Source: Bacteroidales bacterium (GTDB taxonomy: Bacteria > Bacteroidota > Bacteroidia > Bacteroidales > Marinilabiliaceae). From it: DNA of 64,000 bases. The stretch's first letter is position 1. Each line of letters opens with the position of its first letter. This document shows positions 27,166 through 35,852 of the stretch, in pieces. The notes below the pieces were generated by a model. It made no database searches, had not been told where the DNA came from, and saw only the letters and a program-made list of their open reading frames with translations. Position numbers and translations under genes: made by a program. The stretch is from assembly GCA_900766825.1 (NCBI GenBank), contig CAAFWU010000067.1:1-64000 (forward strand), read 5' to 3'.

Positions 27166-28689
27166 TTATTGTTGCTGAGCATTCATCTGCAACATCTCGT
27201 CGATAAGAGCGCGGTCGTTCTTGAGACGTGGCACCTTATTTTGTCCACCCAACTTACCATGGGAGCGAAGCCAATCTACAAACAAATTGGGTCGTGCCAC
27301 GGTTAGAATGAGGGGGGCAAGGGTGATGTCCTTATATCGCTTGGCCTCGTAGTCTGAGTTAACGGCTTGCAGAGCCAAGTCCAGTTCGCGACCGAAAGCC
27401 TCGGGGTCTGCTGGGGGTGTTTGGAACTCCACCAGCCACTGATGGCAACCGCGCTGGGCTGCGTCCATAAAGACGGGGGCTGCCGTGTAGTCGCTCACCA
27501 CGGCACCTGTTGCTTTGCAAGCTCGGCGCATGGCCTCCTCGGCATTGCCAATCATTAGCTCTTCGCCAAAGGCATTGATATAGAGCTTAGTGCGACCCGA
27601 GATAACTATTTTGTAGGGGGCAGTCTCGGTAAAGCGCACAGTGTCGCCAATCATATAGCGCCAGAGGCCGCCGCAGGTGGTAATGACAATGGCGTAGTCC
27701 ACACCCGTGCTGACGCCCCAAATGGGCACAGCCCCTGCGGGATGCTCCTGACCCACCTCGGCCAAAGGCACAAACTCGAAGAAGACGCCAAGGTCGAGCA
27801 TGAGCTGCAAGCCACGGTTGGTGGGGTCGGTCTGGAGAGCAAAGAAACCCTCGCTGGCGTTATAGGTCTCCAAAAAGTTAAGACCCTTGGGCGCAATGGC
27901 TTTATACTGCTCGCGATAGGGCTCGAAATTTATGCCGCCGTGGATGAAGAGCTCAAGGTTGGGCCACACCTCTTGTATGTTCTGCTTGCCCTCGTGGGCC
28001 ATAATGTGCTTGAGCAGAACCATGAACCAACTGGGCACACCCGCCAGCGAAGTCACGTTCTGATGCACTGTTTGGGCCGTTATCTTCTCCAACTTATCTT
28101 CCCATTCGGCAATGAGAGCCACATCTTTGGTTGGGGTTTTGAACCAGTTGCTCCAGAAGGGGGCATTGCCAATCATGATGGCCGAGAGGTCGCCCGTTTG
28201 GCTCAGGCCATTGCCCAAGGGGCTAATCTTCTTGCTGCCACCCAAAGTGAGGCATAGGCCTCGGTGACACTGTGTCTCGGGGTGCTGATGGTAATAGGCC
28301 GCAATGCAATCTTTGTTGCCTTGCATATGGCATTGGCTCAGCACGTCATCGGTCACGGGAATGAACTTACTCTTGGCATCGCTTGTGCCACTGCTCTTGG
28401 CAAACCACTTGACTCTGCCAGGCCATGTAACGTTGGCCTCGGCACGCAGCATCCGCTCAACATAGGGGGCGAAGTGTTCGTAGTCGGTCACGGGCACGGC
28501 TTGCACAAAGTCGGCATAGGTCTTGATTTTGTCAAAACCATGTTCTTGACCAAACTGGGTGTTGCGCGCTCGGGCCACCAGACGGCTGAGCTGCTGCTCT
28601 TGCATGGCCTGAGCTTGGGTGGCCATGCGCTCCATGGCTTTGATGCGTCCGCTGTAGAAAGCGAGGACAAGATGCGATGCTAATGACAT
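27166..28689 (-). CDS. GH3-family acyl-adenylating protein
   Basis: 507 residues from the ATG at 28689 (MSLASHLVLAFYSGR); an ATG 33 bp upstream adds no family sequence. It has the GH3 ATP-binding motif WFAKSSGTSDAKSKFIP near residue 95 and matches the plant GH3 fold over its whole length (NASEGFFALQ, IGDTVRFTE). Plant GH3 proteins join amino acids to plant hormones through an acyl-adenylate; bacterial members are common in Bacteroidota but their substrates are unknown. It lies 46 bp before the kinase gene and 75 bp after deoC. Confidence 0.88.
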   Translation of the reverse strand: MSLASHLVLAFYSGRIKAMERMATQAQAMQEQQLSRLVARARNTQFGQEHGFDKIKTYADFVQAVPVTDYEHFAPYVERMLRAEANVTWPGRVKWFAKSSGTSDAKSKFIPVTDDVLSQCHMQGNKDCIAAYYHQHPETQCHRGLCLTLGGSKKISPLGNGLSQTGDLSAIMIGNAPFWSNWFKTPTKDVALIAEWEDKLEKITAQTVHQNVTSLAGVPSWFMVLLKHIMAHEGKQNIQEVWPNLELFIHGGINFEPYREQYKAIAPKGLNFLETYNASEGFFALQTDPTNRGLQLMLDLGVFFEFVPLAEVGQEHPAGAVPIWGVSTGVDYAIVITTCGGLWRYMIGDTVRFTETAPYKIVISGRTKLYINAFGEELMIGNAEEAMRRACKATGAVVSDYTAAPVFMDAAQRGCHQWLVEFQTPPADPEAFGRELDLALQAVNSDYEAKRYKDITLAPLILTVARPNLFVDWLRSHGKLGGQNKVPRLKNDRALIDEMLQMNAQQQ

Positions 28690-28764
28690 GATGGAGTATG
28701 TTCTTTGCTTAAAGGCTAACAAGTGATAGTAAAGGGGTAATAAGCCCTGAGATTAAGCGATTAT

Positions 28765-29661
28765 TTAGAAGACCTTGCCAGGGTCGGCACCACCACCAAG
28801 GGTTACAATTTGTGCCAAAAGGGCATTGGCCAAACGGCTGGCACCAATGCGGAAGTGGATGTTATCGAGCCACTCGGGACCCAGAATGCTGCGCACAATC
28901 TCGTAGTAGAGTGCAGCCTGCTGAGGGGTCTGCACACCACCTGCGGGTTTAAAGCCCACACGCTTGCCCTCTTTCTGAGCCACCATGCTGATGGCCTCGC
29001 ACATAACGATGGCAGCCTCGGGTGTGGCGCCGCCGCAGTTCTTGCCCGTACTGGTTTTTATGAAGTCGGCACCAGCCTTCATGGCAATGAGCGAAGCCTC
29101 CCACACCTGCTGATGTGTGGGCAGAGCACCTGTTTCCAAAATGACCTTGAGGCGTGCACCACGCGAAGCCTCGCGCAGCTGCTGAAGTTCCTCAAAAACA
29201 AACTGGTAGTTATGGCTTAGGAACTCGCCAACGGATATGACCACATCGACCTCGGTGGCGCCAGCATCGACCGACTTGCGAACCTCGGCCACTTTGACGT
29301 CGGTGAAAGTTTGCGACGAGGGGAAACAAGCGGCCACCACGGCACGGTGTACACCATCGACCGCAAGAGTGCTCTTGAGCACAGGAGCGAAGACGGAGTA
29401 GACACATATGCCGCCCACATTCTTAAGGTTGGGGAACTGAGTGGCAAAATTATTGACGTGCTGCACAAACTCTCTCACGCTCTCCGATGAGTCGGTGGCA
29501 TTGAGGGTGGTAAGGTCGATGCAGTTGAACATGGTTTGCAGGGCCTCGGTGTTGGATATGTGAGCCTCTGCTTGCTGCTCGAGCTGAGCAATGCGTTGGT
29601 CGAGGTTGTCGAGGGCGGCATCGTAGGGATGCTCGTCAAGATAATCGTCTATGTTGAACAT
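28765..29661 (-). CDS. deoC: Deoxyribose-phosphate aldolase
   Basis: 298 residues from the ATG at 29661 (MFNIDDYLDEH); a start further upstream would overlap the preceding gene. The Schiff-base lysine lies in FIKTSTGKNCGGATPE near residue 205, and the second active-site lysine in VGFKPAGGVQ near 235. It splits deoxyribose 5-phosphate into glyceraldehyde 3-phosphate and acetaldehyde. The N-terminal 40-residue extension is usual for the Bacteroidota form. Upstream neighbours are mazG-like (16 bp away) and dtd. Confidence 0.95.
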   Translation of the reverse strand: MFNIDDYLDEHPYDAALDNLDQRIAQLEQQAEAHISNTEALQTMFNCIDLTTLNATDSSESVREFVQHVNNFATQFPNLKNVGGICVYSVFAPVLKSTLAVDGVHRAVVAACFPSSQTFTDVKVAEVRKSVDAGATEVDVVISVGEFLSHNYQFVFEELQQLREASRGARLKVILETGALPTHQQVWEASLIAMKAGADFIKTSTGKNCGGATPEAAIVMCEAISMVAQKEGKRVGFKPAGGVQTPQQAALYYEIVRSILGPEWLDNIHFRIGASRLANALLAQIVTLGGGADPGKVF

Positions 29662-29677
29662 GGTGCGTAAAGTATTC

Positions 29678-30073
29678 TTATTGTTTGAGTTTGCTATTGT
29701 TAATGTGGCGTGTGGCATCGCGCACGCTCTTTTTGTCGAAACTTTGTCCGAGGGCTTGGGTTAGGTCCACCCCCGTTTGGTTGGCCAAACAAATGAGCAC
29801 CCAGAGCACATCGGCCATCTCCTCGGCAAGGGCTCCCTTGGGGTCCACGGCACCCTTATCGGTTGGTTTGAAGCTCTGCTCGCCATAGGTGCGAGCCATG
29901 ATGCGTGCCAACTCACCTACCTCTTCGGTTAGGCAGGCCATGTTGGTGAGTTCGTTGAAGTAGCGGACGCCCACGGTGCGTATCCACTCGTCGACCATAT
30001 GCTGGGCCTGGCGCAGAGTTATTTCCGTGCCATCCTTCTGGGGGTCAGCCTCTTCGGTATTGGTGCATGACAT
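29678..30073 (-). CDS. MazG-like nucleotide pyrophosphohydrolase
   Basis: 131 residues. Metal-binding EEVGEL near residue 50 and EEMADVLW near 82 form the ExxE...ExxD motif of all-alpha NTP pyrophosphatases. It probably hydrolyses non-canonical or excess NTP to NMP. Located between dtd and deoC in one minus-strand unit. Confidence 0.9.
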   Translation of the reverse strand: MSCTNTEEADPQKDGTEITLRQAQHMVDEWIRTVGVRYFNELTNMACLTEEVGELARIMARTYGEQSFKPTDKGAVDPKGALAEEMADVLWVLICLANQTGVDLTQALGQSFDKKSVRDATRHINNSKLKQ

Positions 30074-30117
30074 GGCTTGGATTATATGAAAGGGTGTTGG
30101 GCGTAAGGGAAAGTTGT

Positions 30118-30582
30118 CTATTGTCGGTCGCGGGTGTCGATGATTATGGTCACAGGGCCATCGGCTTGCATGTCAATTTGCATATCGGCACCGAAGACGC
30201 CTGTGGGAACCTTACGACCCAATATATTCTCCAGCTCACGAACGAAGGCCTCGTAGTAGGGCACAGCCACGTCGGGTCGGGCGGCATCGATGAACGAGGG
30301 TCGGTTACCTTTCTTTGTTTTTGCAAAGAGGGTGAACTGGCTCACCACCAGAATGTTGCCATCGATGTCTTGCACCGAACGGTTCATGAGTCCCTCCTCG
30401 TCGCTGAAGATTCTCATCTGTGCCACCTTTTGTGCCAACCACAAGACGTCGGCCATGCTGACCTCGGGACCGTCGGCCACCTCGACGCCTAAGAGTATCA
30501 TTAGGCCAGGACCTATGGCACCTGTGGGCACGCCATTGGCAACAACGGATGCGTGGGTCACACGCTGAAGGACTGCTCTCAT
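30118..30582 (-). CDS. dtd: D-aminoacyl-tRNA deacylase
   Basis: 154 residues, the normal Dtd length. MRAVLQRVTHASV, LVVSQFTLFA (catalytic SQ-T motif near residue 80) and DGPVTIIID (Gly-Pro motif near 140) are all in place. It removes D-amino acids wrongly attached to tRNA. First gene of the series toward deoC. Confidence 0.96.
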   Translation of the reverse strand: MRAVLQRVTHASVVANGVPTGAIGPGLMILLGVEVADGPEVSMADVLWLAQKVAQMRIFSDEEGLMNRSVQDIDGNILVVSQFTLFAKTKKGNRPSFIDAARPDVAVPYYEAFVRELENILGRKVPTGVFGADMQIDMQADGPVTIIIDTRDRQ

Positions 30583-30769
30583 TGCACTTTTGTTTTAAAG
30601 AGGGGAAATTAAGTGTGAATATATGCAATAAATACGAAACTTGCAGACTTAGGGGAGGGGGAATTTGCTAATTTAACAGAGAGAGATTGGGTTTGGGGTT
30701 TGCAGACTGCAGTGGAATTTTTGCTGATTAAATGGATTATGCGGAAAAGATTTGTTTGGGGCATAAGAA

Positions 30770-30798
30770 AAGCCCCGGGCTGTGTGCTCAGGGCTTGG
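30770..30798 (-). terminator. Possible terminator after fhs
   Basis: AAGCCC (30770-30775) and GGGCTT close a GC-rich imperfect hairpin 55-80 bp past the fhs stop, with an A-rich left side giving T-rich sequence on the minus strand. The middle of the stem is imperfect. Confidence 0.5.
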
Positions 30799-30851
30799 TT
30801 TATTTTGGTTTGCCTATTCCTTTAGTCGGAACATGTTGTTCTCATTTCTCT

Positions 30852-32522
30852 TTAGGAGAGGCCAGTTATTTTGCCATTGTCGTCGACCGAGATGTTTTCG
30901 GCAGCGGGATGGAGGGGGAGGCCAGGCATACGCATCATCTCGCCTGTTAGGGGAATGACGAAGCCAGCACCAGCAGCCAGTTCAACGCCACGGACGTGGA
31001 GGGTGAAGTTGCCAGTGGGACCAATCTGCTTAGGGTCGTCGGTGAAAGAGTATTGTGTCTTGGCAATGCAGACAGCAGCATCGGCCAGACCTATCTCTTT
31101 GGCATTGGCAATGTCTTTGAGGGCCTGAGGGGTGTACTCTACGGCTTGGGCTCCATAGATATTTTTGGCAATGGCCTCGATTTTTTGCTCAATGGGGTCG
31201 GCAAAATTGTAGAGGGGGTGGTAGTTGCTGCGACCGCTCTCGGCTTCGTCGACCACGGTGCAAGCCAACTCTTCGGCGCCAGCTCCACCTTTACCCCAGA
31301 CATCGGCTGTTACAGCACTCACACCCATGGCTTTGCACGCCTCGCGTATGGCCTGATGTTCGGCCTGAGTATCGGTGACAAACTTGTTTATGGCAACAAC
31401 CACGCGTACGCCATAGGAGAGCATATTTTTTACGTGGTGCTCCAGATTGTGCATGCCTCGTGCCAAGGCTTCGAGGTTCTCGGTTCCGAGTTCGTCTTTC
31501 TTGAGACCGCCATGCATCTTGAGGGCGCGCACAGTGGCCACAATAACAATGACCGAGGGGCGGAGACCTGCGGCTTGGCACTTGATGTCCAAGAACTTCT
31601 CGGCACCCAAGTCGGAACCGAAGCCAGCCTCGGTGACCACATAGTTGGCCAAGGAGAGACCCATCTTGGTGGCCACCACGGTGTTGGTTCCCTGAGCTAT
31701 GTTGGCAAAGGGACCACCGTGGACAATGGCTGGGGTGTGGGCAATGGTCTGAACGAGGTTGGGCATCATGGCATCGCGCAGCAAGGCGGCCATGGCGCCT
31801 TCGGCCTTAAGGTCGCGAGCGTGAACGGGGGTGCCGCTATAGGTGCGACCAATGTAGATGTCGCCCAAACGTTTCTTGAGGTCGGCCATGTCTCGCGAGA
31901 GGCAGAGGATGGCCATGATCTCGGAGGCGGCGGTGATGTCGAAACCCGACTCGCGGGGCACACCGCATGTGCGGCCACCCAGACCAAGGGTTATGTGGCG
32001 GAGCGACCTATCGTTCATGTCCATAACGCGTTTCCACGTCACAGTGCGGGGGTCGATTTGCACCTCGGCTTTGGGACCAAAATGGATGGCGTTGTCCACC
32101 ATGGCCGAGAGGAGGTTATGGGCCTTCTCCACGGCATTGAAGTCGCCTGTAAAGTTGAGGTTGATATCCTCCATGGGCACCACCTGACTCTGTCCGCCAC
32201 CTGCGGCACCGCCTTTGATGCCGAACACGGGGCCCAACGATGGCTCGCGGAGCACAACAGCCGTTTTCTTGCCAATGCGGCTGAGGCCATCGGCCAGACC
32301 TATGGACACTGTTGTTTTGCCCTCACCAGCGGGAGTGGGCGTTATGGCAGTTACCAGAACCAAACGGTTTGTCTTGACACGATCCTCATTGATGAGCGAG
32401 AGAGGCAACTTGGCCTTCAGACGTCCATAGGGTTCGATAACCTCGGGGTCGACACCCAGTCGGGCGGCGATTTGTGTGATGGGCAGCTTGACCGCCGCAT
32501 CGGCAATTTCTATGTCGGTCAT
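30852..32522 (-). CDS. fhs: Formate-tetrahydrofolate ligase
   Basis: 556 residues, the usual length. The ATP-binding P-loop TPAGEGKTTVSIG is near residue 62, and GGAAGGGQSQVVPMEDINLNF-type substrate sequence follows near 110-125. It makes 10-formyl-tetrahydrofolate from formate and ATP for purine synthesis. Transcribed alone; the minus-strand sequence TATCTTTG at 32554-32561 is the likely -7 box. Confidence 0.97.
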   Translation of the reverse strand: MTDIEIADAAVKLPITQIAARLGVDPEVIEPYGRLKAKLPLSLINEDRVKTNRLVLVTAITPTPAGEGKTTVSIGLADGLSRIGKKTAVVLREPSLGPVFGIKGGAAGGGQSQVVPMEDINLNFTGDFNAVEKAHNLLSAMVDNAIHFGPKAEVQIDPRTVTWKRVMDMNDRSLRHITLGLGGRTCGVPRESGFDITAASEIMAILCLSRDMADLKKRLGDIYIGRTYSGTPVHARDLKAEGAMAALLRDAMMPNLVQTIAHTPAIVHGGPFANIAQGTNTVVATKMGLSLANYVVTEAGFGSDLGAEKFLDIKCQAAGLRPSVIVIVATVRALKMHGGLKKDELGTENLEALARGMHNLEHHVKNMLSYGVRVVVAINKFVTDTQAEHQAIREACKAMGVSAVTADVWGKGGAGAEELACTVVDEAESGRSNYHPLYNFADPIEQKIEAIAKNIYGAQAVEYTPQALKDIANAKEIGLADAAVCIAKTQYSFTDDPKQIGPTGNFTLHVRGVELAAGAGFVIPLTGEMMRMPGLPLHPAAENISVDDNGKITGLS

Positions 32523-32553
32523 TTTGTGCTAATATTGTGGGTTAGGAAAGTCA

Positions 32554-32561
32554 CAAAGATA
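32554..32561 (-). promoter_or_regulatory. Candidate -7 promoter box of fhs
   Basis: Reads TATCTTTG on the minus strand, 32 bp upstream of the start. No convincing -33 partner. Confidence 0.45.
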
Positions 32562-32725
32562 AGATTTTTAACTACTATGCTGACGTATATTTGGATGTAT
32601 TGGAAGAATTTTCACTAAAAATTAAAGGTGTTATTTTAAATTAACAACCAAATAACACTATTGGGGAGAAATTGAAAAGAGAGAGGTAAAGTAGAACAGA
32701 TTGTTCTTTTTTTATGCATAAGCGA

Positions 32726-32755
32726 TTGAAGATTGACGTTTTTTTGCAATCTTTG
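32726..32755 (+). promoter_or_regulatory. Candidate promoter of the glycosyltransferase gene
   Basis: TTG (32726-32728), 19 bp, then AATCTTTG (32748-32755, one mismatch to TAnnTTTG). The rest of the 315-bp gap 32523-32837 is AT-rich and holds nothing else I can support. Confidence 0.45.
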
Positions 32756-32837
32756 GAGACGAAACAAAAGAAAAACTTCGCTTTACGATTGAAACAGTCA
32801 GCAAAAGCCCCGTTTTTCAGAAAATAGAAAAGAAACA

Positions 32838-33752
32838 ATGCCCGCACCTATTGCCCTATTCGTATTCAACCGCCCCACTCATGCCGCCAATACCCTCCAG
32901 CATCTGGCAGCTTGCGAGGGAGCCAGCCGTTCCGACCTCTACATATTTGCCGATGGGCCTCGCCCACAGTCCCCAACCGATGCCGCCGCTGTTGAGGAGA
33001 CACGCGCTGTATGCCGTGCTGCCAAAGGCTTTGCCTCGGTTACACTCTGCGAACGAGAACAAAATATGGGTTTGGCAGCCAACATAACAGGTGGCGTAGG
33101 CGACGTGCTGGCCAAACATGGGCGCATCATTGTGTTGGAGGACGACATCGAGGTGGCCCCCTTCTTTCTGCGCTACATGAATTCTGCTCTCGACTTCTAC
33201 GAGAATCGCGGCGTCTTTTCCATATCGGGCTACACGCCAGAACTCGTTATGCCGCGCGACTATCAGTTCTCGACCTACGTAATGCACCGCAACTGCTCGT
33301 GGGGCTGGGGCACATGGGCTCAGGAGTGGGATAAGGTGGATTGGGAGGTCAAAAGCTTCGACAGTTTTATACGCAATGCCCGTCAGCGCAGTGCCTTCAA
33401 CGAGTGCGGCAACGACCTGACCCCTTTTCTGCTCCGATGGAAGAAAGGGGCACGGGAGATGTGGGATATAGTTTTTTGCTACGCAGGCTTTGTTCATGGA
33501 CGCCCCACTGTCTACCCCCGCAAGAGCCTCGTACGCAATGCAGGAACCGATGGCACAGGCTCCCATGCCTTTGCCGATGCCAAGAAATATTCGTCGCCCT
33601 TGGCAGCCAATGTTAGTCTCTCGGCCTTTGTGCCAGGCGTGGCACCTAACCAAGAGTTACTCAAACAGTTTCACGACTTTTACTCAACCTCTACTTTACG
33701 TCTTATTTACAACACTCTTATGAGGTGGAGGTATATTTTGTTTGGGAAATAG
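32838..33752 (+). CDS. HlpA-like glycosyltransferase
   Basis: 304 residues with a GT-A fold start (PIALFVFNRPTHAANTLQ) and an EDDIEVAP nucleotide-sugar/metal motif near residue 101. The family is often labelled hemolysin HlpA-like or GNT-I-like and acts on surface polysaccharide or glycans. It is a single gene with no other glycan genes beside it, so the acceptor is unknown. Typical soluble cytosolic enzyme, no TM. Confidence 0.82.
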   Translation: MPAPIALFVFNRPTHAANTLQHLAACEGASRSDLYIFADGPRPQSPTDAAAVEETRAVCRAAKGFASVTLCEREQNMGLAANITGGVGDVLAKHGRIIVLEDDIEVAPFFLRYMNSALDFYENRGVFSISGYTPELVMPRDYQFSTYVMHRNCSWGWGTWAQEWDKVDWEVKSFDSFIRNARQRSAFNECGNDLTPFLLRWKKGAREMWDIVFCYAGFVHGRPTVYPRKSLVRNAGTDGTGSHAFADAKKYSSPLAANVSLSAFVPGVAPNQELLKQFHDFYSTSTLRLIYNTLMRWRYILFGK

Positions 33753-33764
33753 AACTGTTACAAA

Positions 33765-33779
33765 TTTCCAATTTGGAAA
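33765..33779. promoter_or_regulatory. 15-nt palindrome overlapping the R-M promoter (possible operator)
   Basis: TTTCCAA-T-TTGGAAA is a perfect 7-bp inverted repeat around a single base. It contains the TTTG that lies 23 bp before the -7 box TATATTTG. A protein bound here would sit on the promoter of the restriction gene. Confidence 0.5.
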
Positions 33780-33798
33780 AAGGAAAAGGGAAATTGTG

Positions 33799-33806
33799 TA
33801 TATTTG
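33799..33806 (+). promoter_or_regulatory. -7 promoter box of the restriction-modification genes
   Basis: TATATTTG, 27 bp upstream of the endonuclease ATG; TTTG at 33772-33775 is the candidate -33 element (23-bp spacing). Confidence 0.6.
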
Positions 33807-33833
33807 CTTGGAATGTAGTAACAATAAACTTCA

Positions 33834-34592
33834 ATGAGCAAATATAATTTGGGTTTTATTTCCGATGATGAAATATACGAACACGTAAGGGAAACTGTTA
33901 GAAAATACAGAAAGAGCATCAATCTGGAAGAGTTTAACAAAAATATTGTTGACCCTATCAAATTGACTTTTGATGCCAAAATATATGGACAGACTATACG
34001 AGAAACAATTAAAACAGAATGCTTAAGGCAAATAGATAAGAGTAATAACAATTGTATTGGATACTTTCATCAATACATATTCAAATATGCTAAGAATGGA
34101 TGGGAGGTTCCAGATAATGGACTTGAAGGAGGTTTTGATGTAATTAATAATTCTCTGCACATATTCGCTGAAATCAAAAACAAACACAATACAATGAATT
34201 CAGCAAGTGCCAGTGCTACCTACTCCAAAATGCAAAATAAGTTGCTTACAGACGATAAAGCTACTTGTTATCTTGTCGAAGTAATAGCAAAACAATCAAA
34301 CAATGTTAGTTGGGTTGTATCTATGAAAGAACGAAACGGGAGAGCTATGCAATTCAAACATGAGAAAATTCGCAGAATATCAATGGATTTGTTTTATGAA
34401 ATTGCATTCAATGACAAGTATGCTTTTTTCAAATTATGTAAAGCCTTGCCAAGCATATTGGATGATGTTATAGCACAAGAGAAAGATGTAAAACTTCGCA
34501 ATACTGTATACAAAGAGCTTAAAGACGAGAATTTCACTCGCAGTCTATTCTTGCTTGCCTTTGAAACATACGAAGGATTCTCAAACTATTGA
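33834..34592 (+). CDS. Eco47II-family type II restriction endonuclease
   Basis: 252 residues. The stretch GGFDVINNSLHIFAEIKNKHNT near residues 101-122 has the D...ExK nuclease core (D at FDV, EIK) and the KHNTMNSASASATY segment of the Eco47II family, whose prototype cuts GGWCC. The predicted site is therefore GGWCC, but specificity is inferred only. Base composition is much more AT-rich than neighbours, as expected for a transferred module. The cognate methyltransferase follows after 8 bp. Confidence 0.88.
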   Translation: MSKYNLGFISDDEIYEHVRETVRKYRKSINLEEFNKNIVDPIKLTFDAKIYGQTIRETIKTECLRQIDKSNNNCIGYFHQYIFKYAKNGWEVPDNGLEGGFDVINNSLHIFAEIKNKHNTMNSASASATYSKMQNKLLTDDKATCYLVEVIAKQSNNVSWVVSMKERNGRAMQFKHEKIRRISMDLFYEIAFNDKYAFFKLCKALPSILDDVIAQEKDVKLRNTVYKELKDENFTRSLFLLAFETYEGFSNY

Positions 34593-34600
34593 ACAAAATA

Positions 34601-35848
34601 ATGGAACATTACAACATATCAGTGAGCAACTTAGCAGACATTATGGGAGTTTCTCGAAGTGTTGCTGCTACATGGGTAAAAAAGGGAACATTTAAAAGTA
34701 ACACAAGAGAAACAGGAGAAACTATATTAAGTACTGAAGATTTAATCGTCATTCCAGAGATTAGAGAAATGCTTGATTCTAAATGGGATGAAGAGATGAA
34801 AGTTGTACCTAATAGAACATATCGCAGCATAGAACTATTTGCTGGAGCTGGAGGTTTGGCCATTGGTATGGAAAAAGCAGGATTTGAACATATCCTACTA
34901 AATGAAATAGATAAAGATGCATGCCAAACTTTATTACGAAACAGACCCAATTGGCATGTTGCAGGAGGTGATATTAGAGAGTTATCATTTACACGATACA
35001 AAGACCAAATAGATTTACTCACAGGTGGCTTTCCATGTCAAACTTTTAGTTTCGCAGGAAAAAAAGCTGGCTTCAACGATACAAGGGGAACCCTATTTTT
35101 TGAACTGGCACGTGCTGTGAAAGAAACAAATCCAAAAGTATTTGTATGCGAGAATGTTAAAGGATTAGCTTCTCATGAAGGAGGAAAGACTCTAAGCATC
35201 ATAAAAGATGCAATAGCTGATTTGGGTTACACTCTTATAGAACCTCGAGTTCTTCATGCTGTTAAATATATGGTTCCACAAAAGCGTGAACGTCTAATCC
35301 TTATTGCTATAAGAAACGATTACGCAGAAAAGGTGCAATACAAATGGCCTTCTCCTTACCATAGGATTATGACATTACGTGATGCATTCTTCAAAGGAGA
35401 ACTATACGATTGTGACACACCATCATCTGTTTCTTTGGCATACTCTACAAAAAAAGCAGAGGTACTAAAATTAGTACCACAAGGAGGTGATTGGCGAGAC
35501 TTAGACCCAAAAGTTGCAGAAGAATATATGGGCGCAAGTTACAAATCTGGCGGAGGAAAAACTGGTATGGCAAGACGTTTATCTCTTGACGAACCAAGTT
35601 TGACGTTAACATGCTCCCCAATACAAAAACAAACAGAGCGTTGTCATCCAACTGAAACGAGACCACTAAATGTTAGAGAATACGCAAGAATTCAAACATT
35701 TCCAGATGATTGGGAATTTGAAGGCAGTATAGCTTCTCAATATAAACAAATTGGAAATGCTGTACCAGTGAACTTAGCTTACGCTTTAGGTAGATCACTG
35801 ATAAGACTTTTAAATCAAATAGATAACATTGACAAAAAAAGTGTCTGA
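34601..35848 (+). CDS. DNA cytosine-5 methyltransferase with N-terminal helix-turn-helix
   Basis: 415 residues from the ATG at 34601; a TTG at 34589 overlapping the endonuclease stop is possible. All core motifs are present: FAGAGGLAIGME (I), GGFPCQTFSFAG with catalytic Cys146 (IV), CENVKG (VI), QKRERL (VIII) and IGNAVPVNLA (X). Residues 1-35 (ISVSNLADIMGVSRSVAATWVKKG) look like a helix-turn-helix DNA-binding unit, a known feature of methyltransferases that also repress their own operon (M.SsoII, M.EcoRII). The gene is AT-rich. Protects the host from the Eco47II-like enzyme. thiE starts 4 bp after its stop. Confidence 0.93.
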   Translation: MEHYNISVSNLADIMGVSRSVAATWVKKGTFKSNTRETGETILSTEDLIVIPEIREMLDSKWDEEMKVVPNRTYRSIELFAGAGGLAIGMEKAGFEHILLNEIDKDACQTLLRNRPNWHVAGGDIRELSFTRYKDQIDLLTGGFPCQTFSFAGKKAGFNDTRGTLFFELARAVKETNPKVFVCENVKGLASHEGGKTLSIIKDAIADLGYTLIEPRVLHAVKYMVPQKRERLILIAIRNDYAEKVQYKWPSPYHRIMTLRDAFFKGELYDCDTPSSVSLAYSTKKAEVLKLVPQGGDWRDLDPKVAEEYMGASYKSGGGKTGMARRLSLDEPSLTLTCSPIQKQTERCHPTETRPLNVREYARIQTFPDDWEFEGSIASQYKQIGNAVPVNLAYALGRSLIRLLNQIDNIDKKSV

Positions 35849-35852
35849 AATC

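Noticed and set aside
30996..32618. 540-residue open frame antisense to fhs
   Set aside because: Antisense shadow of the secure fhs gene with no recognisable domain.
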